DNA from: Wurfbainia villosa
Taxonomy: Eukaryota > Streptophyta > Magnoliopsida > Zingiberales > Zingiberaceae
NCBI GenBank assembly: GCA_025175895.1
Contig: CM046001.1
Coordinates: 49,227,719 to 49,291,718 of the forward strand
DNA length: 64,000 bases
Direction: 5' to 3'
In this document: positions 46,701 through 55,794 of the stretch, piece after piece
How the letters are laid out: each line of letters starts with the position of its first letter
Numbering within the stretch: the stretch's first letter is position 1
Notes under the pieces: generated by a model
The model's input: the letters and a program-made list of their open reading frames with translations, nothing else
What the model was told of the DNA's origin: nothing
Database searches by the model: none
Position numbers and translations under genes: made by a program

Positions 46701-49700
46701 GGATTACGAAACGCCGACGCAACTCCACGCAAGGATCTAGGACATCATGAACGGACTACACTCAATCGGACAAAAAGTAGAGAATAGGGACGTAATAAGG
46801 TACGCTTTAAACGCATTTCCTATGACCACTTTGTGGGCATCTATGGTTGATGCCTACAAAGTATCTAGAGACTTATCAAAGATTAGGCTAGATGAGTTAT
46901 TTTCGGAATTCGAATTACATAAACAAACTAACACGGCTCCGGTCAAGAAAGGTGTAGCATTGATTGCAGGTCAAAGACGAAAACCAAATAGCAAGCCACC
47001 TCCCGAAGAAGACAACTACCAATCGGAGGAAGAGATGGAGACCGAATTAGTCAACCTAGTTCGGAGGATGATCAAAAAGAAAAGAAGTACAAGACAATCA
47101 AAGAAACATTCCAAGCGACTTGAGAGGAAGAAGACGACCAAGGCGACGACTTGGCATTCATGGTGAGTTCGGTGGAGTCCGAGTCCGAGTCCGAAGGCGA
47201 CTACGAATCCAACTCCGAATCAAACTCCGAGGACGAATTCGAGTCAAGACTCAAAGCCGGCTCAAAGGAAAAGATCAAGGTAAGTCGTTCGTTAATCGCA
47301 AATTTATATCATGCAATTAAATTATTAGATGGGAAGTTAACTAAGTCCGAGTATAGGGTCAAGTCCCTGCTTAAGGAGGTTAAACTCCTTAAGCATTAGG
47401 CCACCCTAACCTCTTCGACTAGTCAAGTTCAAAAGGGAAACTCAACTCAAGTTGAAAAACTTGAGGAAGAGAATTCTCTCTTAAAAGGGAAAGTTCAAGA
47501 GCTCGAGGCTAGGTTGGAAAAGTTCACATTGGGATCCAAGGGTCTTAACCGACTCCTTGGAACTCAAAGAGTTGTGTACAACAAGGTCGGACTCGGATTT
47601 AGGATAAAAACTACGAACAAATCATACATGTCAATTGTATGATTCCCAAAGATCAAAGAGTTCAGACATGGGTCCCTAAGATCTTGTTAAATTCACATAT
47701 AAGCACTAATAAGTATTAGATTCCCAAAGATCAAGTCCACTATGTGGATAAACCGTATTGGTTCAATGGTCTAGGGGGAACTAATACTAAAATTGTGTAC
47801 CCAATCTCTTAGTGCAACTTTACATGCTTAGTTTTTCTTTTAATTTCTAGAATGGTTAGATGGGACCAATTATTAATCAAACTTGACAGCATAGTATCAG
47901 GACGTGACGAGATGATAGTACATTAGAGAAACGATGTCTTGTGTATCCGAGCTAGATAAAGCGTATCTAGCTTGGTGCACTCGGCTAAGTTGAACTAGTT
48001 GAAGCTACCTCGTCACATCCTAAACTAGTTAGACCAGGAAGTAACCCTAAGTGACTTAAGTGGATATTTTTTTGAAATTGGCTTTGTCTAAGGAAGTTAT
48101 CGTTGTTCCGATCAAAGAAGGACTCTGTGCCTCGCCACGACCTGGAAACCATTTTTTTCGAAAAGTTCACTTAACGACCTAAAGGGTAAATCCGAATCTA
48201 ACCTAAGATTGATTAATTTTCAAATCACTAAACTAAAGTAAATTGAAATCATCTCACAAGAATATATAAGGTTAACATGTCTTGAGACACATAGAATGGG
48301 TGAGATGTTAAGAACACTTAAAATAAGAATAACATAAATTTCAAAATGTTTTCAAAACTTATTTGTCTTCATGATTGTTGTATTGAATCTATATTTACTT
48401 GGTCAATACTAGACCTATAACCGTAAGGCCAAATTTAAACCCCTAAACCTTCTAGGTTTTGTGTGATTGACTGTAACGATATGTTAAAGGGGAAATGCTA
48501 GTTTGTATACAACTCTTTTAAAATTAATAAAATCTTCAAGATATTTTGAACTCATACTTATGTTTATAACATTTAAGTATTTTGAAATTTTAGATTATGT
48601 TTGTGATAGCTTCAAAAATTTACTTTACCAAAATTAGCTATTATACACCTTCTCACAAAATAAAGCTAGTTTAATATTGTTGGTGCAGAGGAATAGAAAT
48701 TTATCCTACACCTTTTATGATCCTTAGGACTTAATAAGTCAAGAGTTGACTTCAAAGGGACACATGCTTGGACTCTTATACTTATTTCTTCTATTTTTTA
48801 ATGAAATTTCTTATCCTTCATCTTATAAGTAAACCCCTTGCTTTTTCGACATATGGCAAAAGGGGGAGAAGAGGGCAAAGTTAAGGGGGAGTAAAGTTTT
48901 TTAGTTTGTCTAAAGTTAACTTTAAGTTTCTTTTTCAAAAACTCACCTAAGGTCAAGAGGGAGGTAACCTTAAGGGGGAGGGTTTGAAAAAGAACTCACT
49001 CATACTTACTCATTACTACACGCTTACTTATCCTTAGTATTACATGCTTAGTACTATATGCTTACTCATGCTTTAACTTTGAATCGATTTGTCATAGATC
49101 AAAAAGGGGGAGATTGTTGGTGCAAGGGCACCAGATAATCGAATCTAGGTTTTGATTATGGCAAAGGTTCAAAGTTAAGTTATTATTGTTATCTCATGTA
49201 TTGTGTTAAGTGTGCAGGAAATGATTAAGCTAAGCTGAAGGTCAGCAACACCTGAAGAATCTTGGGATAAGAAACCGTGGTTATCGGGCGACACCAAGAG
49301 AACCTCGTTGGAGTCGAAGAACCTCGGTAGTGACCGGAAGCTAAGCGACAGGTCAGGAGGACCAGAGGTAAGCACTGAGTGGGGAGTGATGGTAAGGTCG
49401 TGTCCTCCGTACGGAGACGACCTTAGGCGGCGATCCAACTAAGACTTCCGAGGGAAAGTCTAGGTCGAAATCGGACGGTAAGGAACCATCGTAATATCCA
49501 TTACTCGACATTTCTGTGCTAACTCTATGCTACAGGTGAGTGACCAAGCCAATAGTCAACTGAAAGTTATTAACAGTCGACTGATCCTACCATCAGTCGA
49601 CTGATGAGGGTCATCAGTCGACTGATGAGGGTCATCAGTCAACTGCTATTCAAACTGGTCAGCTCGAAGAAAGTCAAGATAAGCTCCACCAAAAGTGGGA

Positions 49701-52700
49701 GATGAGGAGCTTTGACTAAGATCTGGATCTCAACGAGCTAGGGTTTGAAGGGCTATAAAAGAAAAGGCTTTTCACCTCTTTGGATCATCTCTTCTTGCTC
49801 CCAAAGTGCTTCAACGATGCCAAGCTTCAACGACAATGCTACGCCGCCATAACGCCAACACTACGACAAGTTTCAATTCCTTCATCGGCACTTCAAGTTA
49901 AAGTTGTCATTCGCTTTGTTTTAATTTATTGTACTCGAGCTTTCAATCGAAAAGAGGAGAGGTAGACTTGTCGCCTCTTCCTCTATCTTGTTTTTATTGT
50001 AACCGTCGTCTCCTACCTCCAACAAGGAGGGGACTTTTAGTGGATTGTCCCATCGTACGCGGTCTAGGATCGCGGGGCCTTGGAGTAGCAACCTTTCGGT
50101 TGTGAACCAAGTAAAAACAAATGTGTCTATTTACTTTAGCTTTATTTCTATTTCCGCTGCAATACTTTTGTTTTATCGAAACGAAAAGACAAGCTTTTAC
50201 GATCGCTATTCATCCCCCCCCCTCTAGCGACTCTCCGATCCAACAATCACATCAAGAAGCAAATAGTACGCAGAAAAACAGAAACAAAAGTGCAACTTAT
50301 TTTTATATACATTATGCACTAGAATGTCTCAACTTCAAGCACCAAAGAGTAACAGAGATCTAATAAAGATTCCATAGGTTTTATCCTAATGATGTATTGG
50401 AGGTCCAAGAAATCAAACCCTTTGCCTCTCACATCCAAAGTGAGTACTTTGCCAGGTGAATTATAGTTGTCTTTATGCTGGAAGTTAATATTATTTTAGT
50501 TGAAATTTATGATTGCTTAACTCTATAAATAGCAATAACATATATGGTGCATTCTGTTTGGCTTACACGTATCTATGAATCTAGGCACCATAACAGCACA
50601 AAGGAATGATTACTGAGTAAAGAAGATAAAGAATCACTTTGCAGCAGATAAATAAAACTCATACAAGGGTAGTAATAATATTATTTTAATGCTTTGGAAG
50701 TTCACATTTCTCTACTAGAAATATTGGATGACTACAAATGCATAAAGTGATTTAAAGACGCACTTAAGTAGCATTAAAAGTATATCCTGACTAATATTCA
50801 CAATTACGTATACAACAGAATCCAGATGTCATTGGATAAAACAGAATTTAGAATTGTGTATACAAAAGTATTCAGACGTTATCAAATGAAACAGAATTCA
50901 GATGTGAAAAATTGTACCTTTATTTGGAGATTTTTCGGAAGGACAATTGTGTCAAGAAAATTACGACCAACTTGATGCCAGTCAATTGGAATTTCAGTGT
51001 CATATTGGTCATCCTTCAATGGGGTTGATCTATTTCTCTGTTTAAAATGACCACCTATCCAGAGAACCAGAACATTATATTCCACTGGATTTTGACTGGT
51101 ATTGGAAGTCAAAATCATAAATACTTCTTCTGAATCAAAATCTTCCATGGAAAATGTAGTAAGCTTCTCCAAATTGGGCCAGCGGTACACTAGCAGTTTT
51201 GTAGAAATCAGAATATCTAGTCTAGTGACAGTAGGTCCCGTCAAACCGTTAATTGATATATCACTATTCCTAAAGTTGTCTATTTGGACATTTTCTAAGT
51301 TCTCTGATGTAGCATTCAATGATTCCTCTAGACCAAAGTGCAATTTTTGTTCTAAACTATTTGCACAACATATAGTATCAGCTATAGAAATTTTATCACG
51401 AAATACCTTTTGATCAATTTCTAGGTCTCCAGATGCTGAATTTGAACCCTTTGCCGATAACAGTGAAGCACCACTATGTGACGTAGGCAACTTCAGAGAA
51501 GCAAAACGTCCCCTTCTTTCAGCAATTGAACCACCAAGACATTTTGGCGAAGAAGAAACTCGTTCTGCACATGGTTTCAGTGGTTCCACAGTGCTGGAGT
51601 GCTGGAAAGAATGGATACTGGTTGACAAAAAATTATTGGGAAAGTTATGTGAAGCAGGTGACAGAGTAGGGGAAGGGGAATAGCATGAAGATGGTGAAAC
51701 TGAAAGAGACTCTGAACTACACTTGGAACTAATGGAGACAGAAGAAACAGAACTAGGAGACTTGAATGAAGGAGATGCCAAAGCATCTACAGCTAAAATT
51801 TGTTTTCTGATTCCAAGTGGATCAATATCTCTGACTCACGCAGCATCTGAATATACTCTGAAGGTGTCTCTTGAGAGGAACTTATGCCTCAATATGCTCC
51901 AGCTATTTTCTCTGGCAGGAAGTTGGGTCTCCTGACCATTACTTGAAAAAGAGAATGGCGGGATGACACCTCCAGTGAGAGCCTTATAGAAAAGCCCAAA
52001 GTCAACATCATAGGATTCAACTCTCCTTGCACCAACTATCATCTTAGCATCTGATTTCATCAGATCCTCACTGACCTTTCTGCCACCATGTTCTGAAAGT
52101 TGTGCACTGGATAAGGCCTCCCAGAATTCAGAGGTCTCCTCCCCTTCTTCAATTATCATAATTTCCCCTTGAACCCGCTCATACCTTACCACTTGAAAGG
52201 CAGAAGCTTTAGCATCCTTCTCCATTACAGATTCACAGTTATTACCAATCCATACGTAGATGGATGAAAGAGAATGCAGGATGAAAGCTCCCCTAGAATC
52301 CAAAGCAGCAGGATAAGGATTATTTATCAATTTAGGAACAAGATGCAAAGGATCATAGGGGGAGTGTGGAGCCATTCGGTACATCCTGAGCACTGAAGTG
52401 GGGCTCAATGGGATCGCATGGACCCTCTTCTGACACTGTAGCAATTGACAAGCAAAGCCCATGTTGGGATTAGCAATCCCCCTTGCAGCCTTTACGAATT
52501 GGAAGGCGTTGTCAAAGCTCTGCCCTTCTCTCCACATCAAATAAGCTATAACCAGAGAAGTAGATCGTGACACACCCTGACAGCAATGGACAAACACCCT
52601 CCCACCTTGCTGCCGAACATCCTCGAAGTAATCAAACACATCATACAAAATACTTGTTATGTCCTCTGTTGGGCTGTCCTGCAACCAAAGAGTCCTGTAC

Positions 52701-53242
52701 ACAAAGTCGGGCTTGAAGTATTCTGGACAAACAAAGCCAACACAGTTCAAAACATGGGTGATCTCATGCTTTTGAAGAATTTCTCGGTTTCTAGCTACAT
52801 AATCTCCACCGAAGTAGATATGGTCAGCAACCTTGGAGCATTCCTTATCATAGAAGGCCAGCTGATCTCTCCTAGCTTTTGAACACGGGGAAGGAAGCTC
52901 CAATTTCATGCCATTAACCGGCTTGTGGGTTTCCACCGTTGCGCTGGGGGTTGGTGGCTGAGGCCATTCTTCAAGATCATCAGAGCCAGGCTTAGGCCAC
53001 TCGTCCAAGCTCCGGCGAGCGATGGCAAGGGGCGGGAGACCCAATCTAGCCTTTTGGCTCTGGGATCTGGGCGTGTGGGCAAGAGGGAAGCAGCGGTGTG
53101 AGCCATATCCAGAGTTGTTGTCACAGGAAGAGTAGTCCAAGGCAGGCTCCTGCGCCAACGTCCGGGAAGTGGACCATGATGCTGACCTCCTAAAGCTCTT
53201 ACCATCAGACATCGGGCCGGAGGCACCTTGTTCGCTACCCAT
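43689..53242 (-). CDS. MKP1: MAP kinase phosphatase MKP1 (spliced; interrupted by in-frame TGA)
   Basis: A plant dual-specificity phosphatase that removes phosphate from MAP kinases in stress signalling, cytosolic. Exon 1 is 50,918-53,242 (ATG at 53,242-53,240; the frame upstream starts at a GTG). Exon 2 is inferred at 43,689-43,730. Residues about 135-290 are the phosphatase domain, with general acid Asp189 in LQDSP and the HCX5R loop HCCQGVSR (Cys220, Arg226). About 305-430 is gelsolin-like. RENSWSILRHKF (Trp448, Leu451) is like the calmodulin-binding segment of tobacco MKP1. A TGA (51,838-51,836) follows residue 468; the same frame then runs 306 codons to the splice site. Total about 788 codons, near the 784 of Arabidopsis MKP1. 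The last exon adds VLKEQGQASFLNC. Confidence 0.85.
44183..44411 (-). mobile_element. tRNA-derived SINE with 19-bp target duplication
   Basis: Minus strand: a 229-bp element whose head carries an RNA polymerase III A box (TGGTTAAGGCAGAGG, near 44,385) and B box (GGTTCGATCCC, near 44,347). It ends in CCTTTTGCAG. Both sides have CAATATTGATAAAC(T/C)TCAT at 44,164-44,182 and 44,412-44,430, identical at 18 of 19 bases. Short length, box spacing and long duplication are typical of plant SINEs. The pol III direction is the same as MKP1. Confidence 0.9.
44694..45806 (+). repeat. 5' LTR of the intronic element
   Basis: TGTTAGTGCAGAG to CCAACA, 1,113 bp. Very similar to 49,115-50,245. Contains several CAGTCGACTG motifs (first at 45,132) and a TATAAAAGAAAAGG promoter-like box near 45,314. 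ORFs are shadows. Confidence 0.88.
45808..45824 (+). promoter_or_regulatory. Primer-binding region, atypical
   Basis: TTGGTAGGGCGCTCAG follows the LTR by a base or two. It starts like the initiator-methionine site (TGGTA) and then diverges, so the priming tRNA is uncertain. Confidence 0.4.
46290..47640 (+). pseudogene. SIRE-like gag (UBN2-type) with stops and shifts
   Basis: Plus strand. PPFFNGDYFRYWKGRMECYL and KTQ near 46,340-46,405, LDCDKW, then the open piece 46,747-47,166 (MNGLHSIGQKVENRDVIRYA), an acidic Glu/Ser stretch (47,160-47,280) and a coiled-coil tail ending in KFTLGSKGLNRLLGTQRVVY. These are gag features of SIRE/Maximus copia elements (GDYFxYWKxxM..., RLLGTQR). TGA near 46,417, TAA near 46,606, TAG near 46,738 and a frameshift near 47,150 break it. 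Confidence 0.75.
47641..49114 (+). other. Noncoding 3' region of the intronic element and polypurine tract
   Basis: Starts with a WVPKI-like gag tail, then no coding sequence. It contains several AAGGGGGAG blocks (48,858-48,990) and the final tract AAAAAGGGGGAGA at 49,101-49,113, then the 3' LTR. This is where the pol genes should be. The junction with the 3' region matches the first gag-only element (shared ATGGGTGAGATGTTA). Confidence 0.6.
49115..50245 (+). repeat. 3' LTR of the intronic element
   Basis: TGTTGGTGCAAGG to CCAACA, 1,131 bp. It carries one more CAGTCGACTG-type unit than the 5' LTR (repeat of TCATCAGTCGACTGATGAGGG near 49,590-49,640). Confidence 0.88.
50918..53242 (-). CDS. 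MKP1: MKP1 exon 1 (main coding exon)
   Basis: A single continuous frame of 775 codons, open except for one TGA at 51,838-51,836. The 3' end CAAATAAAG/GTACAA is a good plant donor after IDWHQVGRNF, a conserved tail segment. Residues after the TGA are Ser/Pro-rich (about residues 490-600), followed by conserved LVYRWPNLEKLTTFSMEDFD and LVLWIGG, which belong to the known MKP1 C-terminal region. Downstream conservation in the same frame argues that the TGA is recent or an error. Without it the frame would be intact. Confidence 0.85.
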
Positions 53243-53365
53243 TGCACAATTGTCGTTCACTCGTTCTCAATCAAGTCCTCATCTCCTCCTTCCACTCCGA
53301 GTGAAGCCGATCGAAGTGGTACCGCAAAACTGCAGTGCATAAAGCTGAACTCTTTACTCAACAGC

Positions 53366-53477
53366 CTGCCAAAACAAAAGGATACTCTGATTAAACAATA
53401 TTGAATTGTAGCTATTTGGGGTTCGATGCCTCCAACGCTGGCAAGCAAAAGCAACAATAATTCATGCGAACACCCAC
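53366..53477 (-). other. Possible MKP1 5'-untranslated intron
   Basis: Minus strand: donor ATCG/GTGGGTG at 53,477 and acceptor TTTTGTTTTGGCAG/GC at 53,366. The acceptor has a strong pyrimidine tract. A 5'-UTR intron just upstream of the ATG would be normal for this gene type. Purely predicted. The purine-rich repeat AGAGAGAGGAGAG region around 53,510-53,560 would lie in the first untranslated exon. Confidence 0.45.
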
Positions 53478-53479
53478 CG

Positions 53480-54570
53480 ATCTACAAGTGACCTGCGACC
53501 ACGGAAGAAGGCGAGGGAGAGAGAACGGAGGAAGAGTAACCCTAGAGGAGAGAGAGATAGAGGAACCGAAGTTTTGGAAAGGCGATGGAACGGTATTTGA
53601 CTGGACTTTCGAACGGCTGGGGAAGGGCCCAGTTTGAAAAGAGAAGTTTGACTGATCGTCGACGGAGATGGACTATAATTATAAAAGTTTATAATTAAAT
53701 TAAGTAGCGGCGATGCCACGGCGTCTCACAATAGGAGAAAGAGATTTGGGCTTGATTGTTCCATTTGAAAATTAAATTTTAAAATATATTTATTTATTAT
53801 TGGCATTATATTTTTTTTAGGTGTTATTATTATAAAATTCTATTATGAAAGAAATAAATTAAGAATTCAATTGATAAATATAAAAAAAAGAATCGATGAG
53901 ATTTTTAAAAATGAATATATGTTCATTTAAAAATTATTTTTATGTACTTACTTAAGTTAGTTCGAAGACTTAGATGTTATTATTATAGATACGAGAGCTC
54001 CTTCTTTATTTTTTTATTAAAAATATAAAAAGAAACGTTCCCTCGAAAATCTCTCTCCGTAGGATAGAGTTGTCAGGTCATCCACTTTGGGAGCTTTTTT
54101 TGAGTTTCCATTGTGGATGCCCTAAATAAGAGAATATTAAATTATTACTTTAAGATGCTATTTACATAAATTTTAATAATAATATCTTTGACTTTGTTAT
54201 ATTGTTTCATTCTAAATTTTATTTTCAAAACTGATCAATATTTGTAGTAATTTTAGTTAAAATTACTTTGTATATTTTTTTAGATTGCGAGCAAAAGCAT
54301 CTAAAAGGTATTTGAATTTATACTCTAGTATCATTGCTCTAATTACATGTTTCAAATATATTTGCAGATAAAAAACAAAAAATAGATCATGGGGATTTAG
54401 AATAATGTGAAACTAAAATTAAACAATTTCTTTTTATAATTAATCTCAATTGTGGATCTGCACATAATTACGATTTGCACTAAATTACATGTGTTTCAAA
54501 TTTATTGTAGATAAAAGCTTAAAATGTCAATTTATTCCACTAAATTTTTTTTTTGCCACAAGAATTTAGG
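53480..54570. other. MKP1 promoter side and AT-rich spacer
   Basis: No gene seen. Beyond 53,720 the sequence is very AT-rich. The ORF 53,462-53,719 overlaps the predicted first exon and is not conserved. No clear TATA box was chosen. Confidence 0.4.
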
Positions 54571-54574
54571 ATTT

Positions 54575-54665
54575 ATTGCACTTAGCTCAATTGGTAAGTA
54601 TATGGAAATAGATTTTAAAAATATAAAATTCGATTTCCAATTGGGGCATTCCTTGTCTATGTACT
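54575..54665 (+). mobile_element. Possible decayed tRNA-derived SINE head
   Basis: TTAGCTCAATTGGTAAG (A-box-like) and AAATTCGATTTCC (B-box-like) about 40 bases apart, like the head of plant SINEs, followed by short tail-like sequence. No target duplication was recognised. It might also be a decayed tRNA relic, with low support. Confidence 0.4.
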
Positions 54666-55130
54666 TTCTAATATGAGTTCCTGATTTATCTTCCTTTTAA
54701 AAACGTGAAGCAGTCATAGGGGATCATCAATGTAACGATACTATATTTTTTAAAATATCAATTTTAGATAAATGAGTAGAATTAAAACTTTTTAGTCCGC
54801 TAAAATGGTCCAATTTAAGTTAATTGTGTACATAATCTATAGACAAATATTATTGTACTGAGTTGGTGTAACTATACTCCTAAGCATGTGATTTTAGTGT
54901 CTTAGCAAAGTTTAATTTAAATAAATATTAGGATTTTACATGTGTATCAAATGTACAAGTAAGCTTAATATATATAATAAGTGCAATAATGAAAATGCAG
55001 TAGATTTACTAAAATAAGTTTTTTTTTACAATATCATATATGATTTTTCTTATTTGACAAGTTAGTCAGATTCACAATCAATTAAAATTATATTTCAATA
55101 AAAGGAATTGAGTCTGTGTTAAATAGAAAT
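54666..55130. other. AT-rich spacer, nothing recognised
   Basis: No ORF or repeat family seen. Confidence 0.4.
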
Positions 55131-55750
55131 ATATAAAATATTTTTCTCAGGCTCAATTGACTAGTAAGTTGACTCGATATATAGTTGAATAAAGGTTCAA
55201 GACAATTGATAATTCAATAATGAAAAATCTAGAAGAGTGTTGTTGATCTAGTATTAGTGGATTGTTAGACTAGTAGCTCAAACAAGTCAATTAAAGTTGT
55301 TGTTGCAACATAGCAAGCTAGCAAACCAAGGCGACAATGGATTGATCACAAACTAGGAAAGTTCTTTAAAGGTTGAAAAGGAGTTGAAGGTGTTGGGTAT
55401 ATATACGAACTTGTGGAGGCACGAGAAGACTACGAAAGCTTGCATACTCTCATTCTAAATTCCATTGTATTGCATTGTTCAATACTCTTCTTCTTGTACT
55501 TAATTTATAATCCATATAAGAAGTGCAAGAGGTTTCTCCACTTACCGAGAAGAATAAAAGATAGTTGTTTGGAAGGAATGATCTATTGAAGTGTCATAGG
55601 TCGTGGAGTAGAAACTCGTGTTCAAAACCATGTTAAATTTCTTATTTAGTTTGCTTTTTCTTAAATGCATTTATATTTTTTTATTGACATAATTTGTCTG
55701 GTAGAATCTTAATTGAGAAGTAAATAATCATATTTTTAGTATCCTCTGAT
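55131..55750 (+). mobile_element. Fragment of a SIRE-like LTR
   Basis: Contains the block GGAGTAGAAACTCGTG..AAAACCATG near 55,606-55,635, which matches the late part of SIRE-like LTRs here (for example ..CTTGGAGTAGAAACC.. near 45,640, and the reverse of the GGTTCGGAATC block near 40,250). Boundaries are not clear. Confidence 0.45.
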
Positions 55751-55764
55751 GTACACATACCAAG

Positions 55765-55782
55765 TCCCTAGCAACGACGCCA
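55765..55782 (-). promoter_or_regulatory. Gypsy primer-binding site (TGGCGTCGTTGC..)
   Basis: The minus strand TGGCGTCGTTGCTAGGGA is a one- or two-base variant of TGGCGCCGTTGCCGGGGA, the site usual in Tat-type gypsy elements. It lies 12 bases from the LTR end at 55,795. Confidence 0.7.
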
Positions 55783-55794
55783 AAAATATAATAT

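Larger units (their letters stand above)
44694..50245 (+). mobile_element. Complete gag-only SIRE-like LTR element in the MKP1 intron
   Basis: 5,552 bp. LTRs are 44,694-45,806 and 49,115-50,245 (TGTT..CCAACA). The flanks are GTCAC (44,689-44,693) and ATCAC (50,246-50,250), a five-base target duplication with one change. The interior has gag sequence (46,320-47,640) but no protease, integrase or reverse transcriptase, so it must have relied on other elements. It is in the opposite direction to MKP1. The organisation is the same as that of the element at 3,703-7,737. Confidence 0.88.
43731..50917 (-). other. MKP1 last intron, 7.2 kb, filled by two transposons
   Basis: Inferred GT-AG intron of 7,187 bp. 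It contains the SINE at 44,183-44,411 and the LTR element at 44,694-50,245. Without these two insertions and one copy of each target duplication, about 1.4 kb would remain. The remaining parts (43,731-44,163, 44,431-44,688, 50,251-50,917) show no coding sequence. Confidence 0.5.

Noticed and set aside
50882..50917. MKP1 reading through the splice donor to the stop at 50,882
   Set aside because: Possible, but it gives VQFFTSEFCFI instead of the family-like ending, and the CAAATAAAG/GTACAA donor is good. Kept as an alternative in the MKP1 entry.
51786..51839. A 47-53 base intron from the GTGAGT after residue 468 of MKP1
   Set aside because: It is too short for a plant intron and, with either AG, would shift the frame into early stops. 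The direct same-frame continuation is better supported.
53462..53719. ORF of 85 codons upstream of MKP1
   Set aside because: It overlaps the predicted 5' untranslated exon and intron and has no family resemblance.
54575..54665. A functional tRNA gene
   Set aside because: A- and B-box-like motifs occur, but no acceptor stem or anticodon arm could be formed, so it is recorded only as a possible SINE head.
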